A program made the translations under genes and the position numbers. Under the pieces are notes generated by a model. The model was not told the DNA's origin, did not search any database, and saw only the letters and a list, made by a program, of their open reading frames with translations. This document shows, piece by piece, positions 58,404 to 64,000 of a DNA stretch of 64,000 nucleotides. How positions within the stretch are numbered: the stretch's first letter is position 1; each line of letters starts with the position of its first letter. Origin of the DNA: Hevea brasiliensis (taxonomy: Eukaryota; Streptophyta; Magnoliopsida; Malpighiales; Euphorbiaceae); assembly GCF_030052815.1 (NCBI RefSeq), contig NC_079505.1, positions 28,598,843 through 28,662,842 of the forward strand. The letters run 5' to 3'.

Positions 58404-58949
58404 ATGATTGGGCCAGAAATTATTCAGCAGATAGAGGAAAAGATCAGATTGATTAGAGATAGACTCAAGGCTGCATCAGACCGTCAGAAGTCCTATGTTG
58501 ATTTGAAAAGAAGAGATATTGAATATGCAGTGGGTGATAAGGTATTCCTCAAAATTTCTCCTTGGAAGAGGATTATGAGATTTGGCGAAAGGAAAGCGAG
58601 TCCTCGTTTCATCGGACCATATGAGGTTCTGGAAAGAGTGGGTCCTTTGGCATATCAGTTGGCATTACCTCTAGAGCTAGCAAGGATACACAGTGTCTTC
58701 TATGTGTCCATGTTAAGGAGGTACAGATCCGACCCATCTCATGTACTATCAGTTGAAGAGATTGAGGTAAATCCAGACCTCTCATATGAGGAAGAACCCA
58801 TAAAAATTCTGGCATATGTGGTGAAGCAGCTAAGGAATAAACAGATACACCTGGTTAAAGTGTTGTGGAACCATCATTCAGGCCAGGAAGCTACTTGGGA
58901 ATGTGAAGAGGATATGAGGAGACAGCACCCACAGCTGTTCAGAGACTAA
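58404..58949 (+). pseudogene. Gypsy A integrase C-terminus and chromodomain
   Basis: A 181-codon open stretch runs from MIGPEIIQQIEEKIRLIRD through DLKRRDIEYAVGDKVFLKI, RFIGPYEVLERVGPLAYQLA and MLRRYRSDPSHVLSVEE to the chromodomain-like tail (ILAYVVKQLRNK, LVKVLWNHHSGQEATWECEE) and ends HPQLFRD-stop at the natural end. This is the only complete chromodomain end in the window. Confidence 0.9.
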
Positions 58950-58980
58950 TGCCAGGTAAAAATTTCGAGACGAAATTTAT

Positions 58981-58996
58981 TTAAGGGGGGGAGAAT
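58981..58996 (+). other. Polypurine tract of gypsy A
   Basis: TTAAGGGGGGGAGAAT directly precedes the 3' LTR. Confidence 0.9.
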
Positions 58997-59171
58997 TGTA
59001 ACACCCCTATGTTCGGTAGTGCGTTCTACTGTTTCGGTGACCAGTGTTGTCCGGACAGCTGGGATGCCTAGAACTACATTTTTATATGAGGGGGGAGACA
59101 TAAAATAATGAAATACAAGAAAAGAAAATACAAGAAAAACAAAGGAAAAATAATAGCAAAGAAAGGTAACC

Positions 59172-59222
59172 AAGTTAAGCGAGCCGAGAACCCTAGCGAT
59201 GGGTGACCGCAACGGGAAGTCA
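59172..59222 (+). promoter_or_regulatory. 5S rRNA-like block in gypsy A 3' LTR
   Basis: AAGTTAAGCGAGCC, then CCTAGCGATGGGTGACC and AACGGGAAGTCACGG. Box A core identical to 5S; box C core GATGGGTGACC identical; GGGAAGTC also kept. Confidence 0.6.
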
Positions 59223-61950
59223 CGGCGTGAACTGTTGGTAGCCTGGATCGGGAACCACGGAAAATATTTTTAGGACTTAAAGAGACCCCTATTGAAGTAT
59301 AAATATCATTAGAAATATCAAAGAAAAATTAATTAATTAGTACAAAGAAAAGTGAGAAATCGAAAAACGGACAAAACCCGGTGTTACCGAAAAATCGGGA
59401 ATGCAACCCGAACAGGGACATTGTGGTCATTTGACACCCCGAGTTGTCTTTTGACCTAAATGTCCATGAAAAATAAATAATATTACACTTGGAAAATATA
59501 ATGAAAAATTAAATTGGTGGTATATAAAGTAAATAGAAAAAATTATGGGTTTAATGTGGAATAAATGAAAATTAAACATATAAAATGAATTAAATTGTGT
59601 AAGTGGACCACTATGGAATAAATTAAGGACTAAATGGGCAGGTGTACACCCATTATACAATCTGCAACTTCATCTTCAAGCTTGGGATTCACCATGGCCG
59701 AATGAACTCCAACAAAACCTCCCATGGCCGCCCACCTTCAAACCTTAACAATTCCATGATCAAGCCTTCTTTTCCCACACCTCTCTTCATTAAAATTTAT
59801 CCCCACATGATAAGGAAGAGTTTGATAACAATTTCAAGAAGTTTTAGTGAGATTTAACAAGTCCTAACAATAGGTAAGTTTGTATTTTTGAATATTTCTT
59901 TATTAAAGTTTGTAAGCATGTTATGGGTGTTTGCTTTGTGAAGAAATTTTAAAGTTTGAGAAGTTATTGACATATCCAACTTTGGACAGCCATGGAGTTG
60001 TATATTTAATGAAATATTCATACATATATTTGATGGGAATTCATGTTGAGTAGGGTGATTTAATGTCCTAGTAAGTTAATCCCACATGTATATGGTGGTT
60101 GTGCATTTGAAATGGAAGTTGACGAAATCATGGGAAACTTTGGCAATGGGGAGCATTTCGGCAGCCTTGGGACTTCTTGAGGAATGTTTAAATTCATGAA
60201 GATATTGGGTGAATTGTGACATTGAGGATTGATGAATATGTATATAAATTGGTTTTGGAAATTGTATGTAATAATTAGGAGTGTTTATGTGTACATATTG
60301 TTTTATTTGGACTTTGTGAATTAGTGTTTCATTTGGTGTATTGAGGATATTGTATTCTGCCCAAAGTGACTTTATTGTGAAGTGATAAATGGTTTTGGTA
60401 ATATACCAAATCAGAAGTGGGAAGAGAAGTGGACTTATAGTAAGTAAATGTTCAATTGATAGATGTTAAGCAATGTATTTAAGGACAGTATGCATTTTAG
60501 CCTATAACTTTAAGTGTGTGGCTCCAATTGGTACAAGACCAATTGGAGGTGAAACTAGGCACAAAATGTGCCAATTTTCATGAAGGAAGCATACCAAAAT
60601 TCTGCTTGCAAGGTAGCTTGAAAAATGACCAAATCCGTATTAAGTGCAAGTGAGGCCTGAAAACTGACCATTTGGGCAGTAGTTAGTATTTAGGCCACAA
60701 ATCACTCAGAACAGGTCCAATTGACCTGAAATTTTAACCATGAATAGTTCAGACCCATATCTACAAGTCTTATGAAGACACCAAAGCCCAGAAATGAACA
60801 TAAGCAAGTCAAACAGCTTGCACAAATTCGGGTCCAAAAACTGGCCGAACCAAAGTTGACCAAAATTGACCTAAAATGACCAAATTTGATACCATTTGAC
60901 CAGCAATAGTAAAATGACTATAACTTGGTCTACATAACTCAGAATGACCTGATATTTTGCCCCGCGTTCCATAAGACATAGATCTACAAGTTTGTAGTTT
61001 TGATCGAAAATCGAGGGAACTAGGTCATCCGAATAGGTCAAACTAGTATCCCGGAATCCAGCAAGTTGCAATAAAATGCACTAAACAAGGAAATGAAATT
61101 GGTAACATGTACCAACCCTAAAAGATTATCGAATGTGACATATTAGTAACACTAAAACCTAATTTACCTAGAACGCATCGAGGGTCGATATATTAGGTGA
61201 TTAAGCAAATAATAGCTTTCAGTGAACTACTTATCAAGCATTATCGATAAAGACAGTTTAATTTAGTACTGAAACACTTCAAATTATGTTTCTCAGTTAG
61301 TAAAGACTCAGGGAAAGGGAAGCAAACACGAGTCGGACAGAGAGACGATTATCGAGGTTTGTGCACTGACTATTTCTTTTGAATTATTTTCAATTAAAAT
61401 AAATTTTGACTATTTGTATATTATTGTTTGAATGATATTTGATGGATACTTATTGATTGAAAAGCACTGTAAATGGTTTGAAACCACAACTATCCTGTAT
61501 ATTGATTGTATTCCTCGCTAGCTTGTCTAGTGGGATGAATTGAATTCCCTCTCTGGCTGAAGTGTTGAGGTGTGTGCTTGTTGAGGACGAATTGGATGAG
61601 TACTCATATTTTTGCTAGCTAGCTATGTTATTCCTCATTAGTCATCAACTTTTGCAAAGAATTGAATACCTCATTAGCCATCGGCTTTTGGGACGAATTG
61701 AACTTTGGAACATGATTAAGCTGTGTCTGATTTATTGATTTGTATTATGAGATTGTGAAATGGAGTTAAATCCTTATTGACATTTACTGTCTTTTGAAGT
61801 TAACTATGTTTTGATCTCAGAAATTTATTGTGATATTGTGTTAAATTCCTTCTGACACTCATTGTCTTGAATTTAACTATGATTTTACATATCCATCATT
61901 TAAATGATTTATGAATTGTGATTTAAAGTTGTATTTGGTTAATGTTGTGC

Positions 61951-61996
61951 ACCACTGAGACATTGTCTCAGCGATAGCTTTTTATTGTTGTCGCAG
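61951..61996 (+). promoter_or_regulatory. Hairpin plus acceptor-like site in gypsy A 3' LTR
   Basis: CTGAGACA (61955-61962) and TGTCTCAG (61964-61971) are perfect inverted copies. GATAGCTTTTTATTGTTGTCGCAG-type T-rich sequence follows, ending in AG at 61996. The donor-like site is at 59874. Confidence 0.4.
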
Positions 61997-62596
61997 GTAG
62001 ATAGACAGACAGGGCAGCAGACTAGGCTGCTAGTACCTCCAGCGAGAGATTTTTATGTATAACGAGTATACCACATTTTGCATTTTGTATTGTAATGTAT
62101 GTTCACTGTATGTACATATTGTTTTTGATTTTGAGCAGTTGTAAATTCAAATTGTACCTTGAAGTTGTAAAATAATTATGAGTTATTTTGGCTTGTAAAA
62201 ATTGTATTATATTTCTTGTATCGCAGTCTTTGAAAAATCACTGTGGATTTGAGTTGAGAAACATGTTGTGTTGAGAAATATGTTGGAGTTGAGATTTGGA
62301 AAAATATTGAAGTGCTTTTTACAGGTTTTCTGAAGAACTGTTTTATCCAAAATACAGATGGCACTCTGCCAAAATTTTTTTCAGAAATTCCAAATAATTC
62401 AAATGTGTTAGTTTTATCACTTCAGTTCAAAAAGGTTTTCAACACCTGTAAATAGTGCTCACCACTGTAAAAGAAGTAAGAAAAGTTTTTAAAATCCCTT
62501 GTAGTGTATTTAATGGGTTATCAGTAGACGGAGTTGGTAATTCATTAGGTATACTACGGGATCATGTTATGCCTTAAAGAGGGGTAGGGTGTGACA

Positions 62597-62601
62597 TTGT
62601 A
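62597..62601. repeat. TSD TTGTA of gypsy A (right)
   Basis: Partner of 39098-39102. Confidence 0.95.
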
Positions 62602-62631
62602 GGTGAAGGGGGATCTCACTCGCACTCTACA
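62602..62631 (-). pseudogene. Copia E gag, 30-bp remnant between two LTRs
   Basis: GGTGAAGGGGGATCTCACTC and the following bases continue the copia gag from 39102, matching 15424-15453. It shows that gypsy A and the reversed LTR both entered the same gag within 35 bp. Confidence 0.9.
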
Positions 62632-64000
62632 TGTCACACCCTACCCCTCTGTAAGGCATAACTTGATCCCGTAGTATACCTAATGAATTACCAATTCCAT
62701 CTACTGATAACCCATTAAATACACTACAAGGGATTTTAAAAACTTTTCTTACTTCATTTACAGTGGTGAGCACTATTTACAGGTGTTAAAAACTTTTGTG
62801 AATTGAAGTGATAGAACTAACACATTTGAATTATTTGGAATTTCTGTAAAAATTTTGGCAGAGTGCCATCTGTATTTTGGATAAGCGATTCTTCGAAAAC
62901 TCAGAAAGCACTTCAATAGATTTCCAAATCTCAACTCCAACATATTTCTCAACACAACATATTTCTCAACTCAAATCCACAGTGATTTTTCCAAGACTGA
63001 GATAAGAGAAATATAATATAATTTTTACAAGCGAAAATAACTCATAATTATTTTACAACTTCAAGGTACAATTTGAATTTACAACTGCTCAAAACCAAAA
63101 ACAATATGTACATACAATGAACATACATTACAGTACGAAATGCAAAATGTTGGTATACTCATTATACCCGGTAATCTCTCATTGGAGGTACTAGCGACCT
63201 TAGTCTGCCTGTCTGCTCATCTACTGCGACGAGAATAAAAAGATATCGTTGAGACAATGTCTCAGTGGTGCACAACATTAACCAAATACAATTTAAATCA
63301 CAATTCATAAATCATATAAATAGTGGATACTTAAAACCATAATTAATTTCATGACAGCAATTGTCAACAAGAATTTAAACTCCATTTCTCAATATCACAA
63401 TAAATTTCAATAAGTCAGATCATGGATGAATTCAAAAGACAGTATATGTCAATAAGAGTTTAAATCCATTTCACAATCTCATAATACAAATCAATAAATC
63501 ACACACAGCTTAATCATGTTTCAAAGTTCAATTCGTCCCAAAAGCTGATGGCTAATGAGGTATTCAATTCGTCCCAAAAGTCGATGACTAATGAGGAATA
63601 ACATAGCTAGCTAGCAAAAATATGAGTACTCATCCAATTCGTCCTCAACAGGCACACACCTCAACACTTCAGCCAGAGAGGGAATTCAATTCGTCCCATT
63701 AGACAAGCTAGCGAGGAATACAATCAATATACATGATAGCTATGGTTTCAAACCATTTATAGTGCTTTTCAATCAATCAGTATCCATCAATATCATTCAA
63801 ACAATTTCTCACAGTTTCAAATTATTTACAATGCTTTTCAAGAATTAAATATCCATTCAAACACATTTCCCCAATTTAAAACAATAATTTACAAATAGTC
63901 ATAATTCATTTTAATTGAAAAATTCAAAAGAAATAGTTGTTGTGCACAAACCTCTGATAACTGTCTCCTGGTCTTGACTCAGTGTTTCCTTCCCTTTTCC
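62632..64000 (-). mobile_element. Reversed A-type LTR, cut by window end
   Basis: It starts TGTCACACCCTACCCCTCTG, the reverse complement of an A-type LTR end, and follows that LTR backwards for 1369 bp to the window edge. The preceding CTACA (62627-62631) is the expected TSD. The hairpin/acceptor region lies near 63220-63270 on the minus strand. Whether it is a solo LTR or part of an element cannot be seen. Confidence 0.9.

Larger units (their letters stand above)
39103..62596 (+). mobile_element. Gypsy A: full-length chromodomain element, split by gypsy B
   Basis: It has 5' LTR, PBS, gag-pol, polypurine tract and 3' LTR in order, with a perfect 5-bp TSD. Removing gypsy B and one TSD copy leaves about 12.06 kb. 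LTRs are about 3.6 kb. Domain order (protease, RT, RNase H, integrase, chromodomain) marks a Ty3/gypsy chromovirus, probably Tekay/Del-like. All coding parts are broken. Confidence 0.95.
58997..62596 (+). mobile_element. 3' LTR of gypsy A (A-type)
   Basis: 3600 bp, from TGTAACACCCCTATGTTCGG to GGTAGGGTGTGACA. It carries the 5S-like block (59172-59222), TATATAAA (59521-59528), donor-like TAGGTAAGT (59871-59879), the CTGAAACAC stem near 61267, the palindromic hairpin CTGAGACA/TGTCTCAG (61955-61971) and acceptor-like GTTGTCGCAG (61987-61996). It is the best reference copy for the A-type LTR. Confidence 0.95.

Overview
This window looks like a piece of repeat-rich heterochromatin from a vascular plant, most likely a eudicot; the species cannot be fixed from the sequence. 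The reasons are chromodomain-type Ty3/gypsy elements (Tekay/Del-like) with LTRs of 3.4-3.7 kb, Ty1/copia elements primed by initiator-Met tRNA, an RTE-type LINE tail, and a Cassandra TRIM whose LTRs carry a 5S-rRNA-like region. I found no host gene, tRNA gene, genuine rRNA gene or CRISPR array. Every stretch can be assigned to a transposable element, and all coding regions are broken.

Layout, left to right. 1-3854: end of gypsy element A1 (pol tail, polypurine tract, 3' LTR). 3855-5886: part of an A-type LTR in the opposite direction, interrupted by A1. 5887-19413: end of gypsy element C and its LTR, with a complete copia element (9637-19400, minus strand, TSD gtaag) inserted 8 bp before the LTR end. 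19414-19682: LINE tail. 19683-33611: an old D-family LTR (D1). It contains an F-family solo LTR (20436-27482, TSD attta), which itself contains a reversed B/C-type solo LTR (21828-25276). D1 also contains a second D LTR (D2) joined to a Cassandra element (27842-32178). 33612-end: copia element E (minus strand). Its gag is split by gypsy A (39103-62596, TSD ttgta); the 5' LTR of A is split by complete gypsy B (39540-50965, TSD attgt). A reversed A-type LTR enters the last 30 bp of E gag seen here (62632 to the window end).

The genes do not form a host pathway. Each set is a retrotransposon gag-pol. Gypsy B keeps nearly the full domain order (gag, zinc knuckle, protease, RT, RNase H, integrase, chromodomain) but has five in-frame stops and at least two frameshifts. 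Gypsy A is worse, with many small indels. Copia 9637-19400 has full domain order with stops, and copia E has lost its protease by an in-frame deletion.

The most unusual signal is in the LTRs. Gypsy families A, B/C and F all carry, about 170-180 bp inside the LTR, a short region resembling the RNA polymerase III internal promoter of plant 5S rRNA (box A AAGTTAA..., box C GATGGGTGACC...GGGAAG), like the Cassandra element in the same window but with the middle about 7 nt shorter. The same LTRs also share a possible LTR-internal intron of about 2 kb (strong donor, pyrimidine-rich acceptor) and, just before the acceptor, a hairpin whose stem sequence changes between families while pairing is kept. 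All three are read by eye and need alignment and RNA data.
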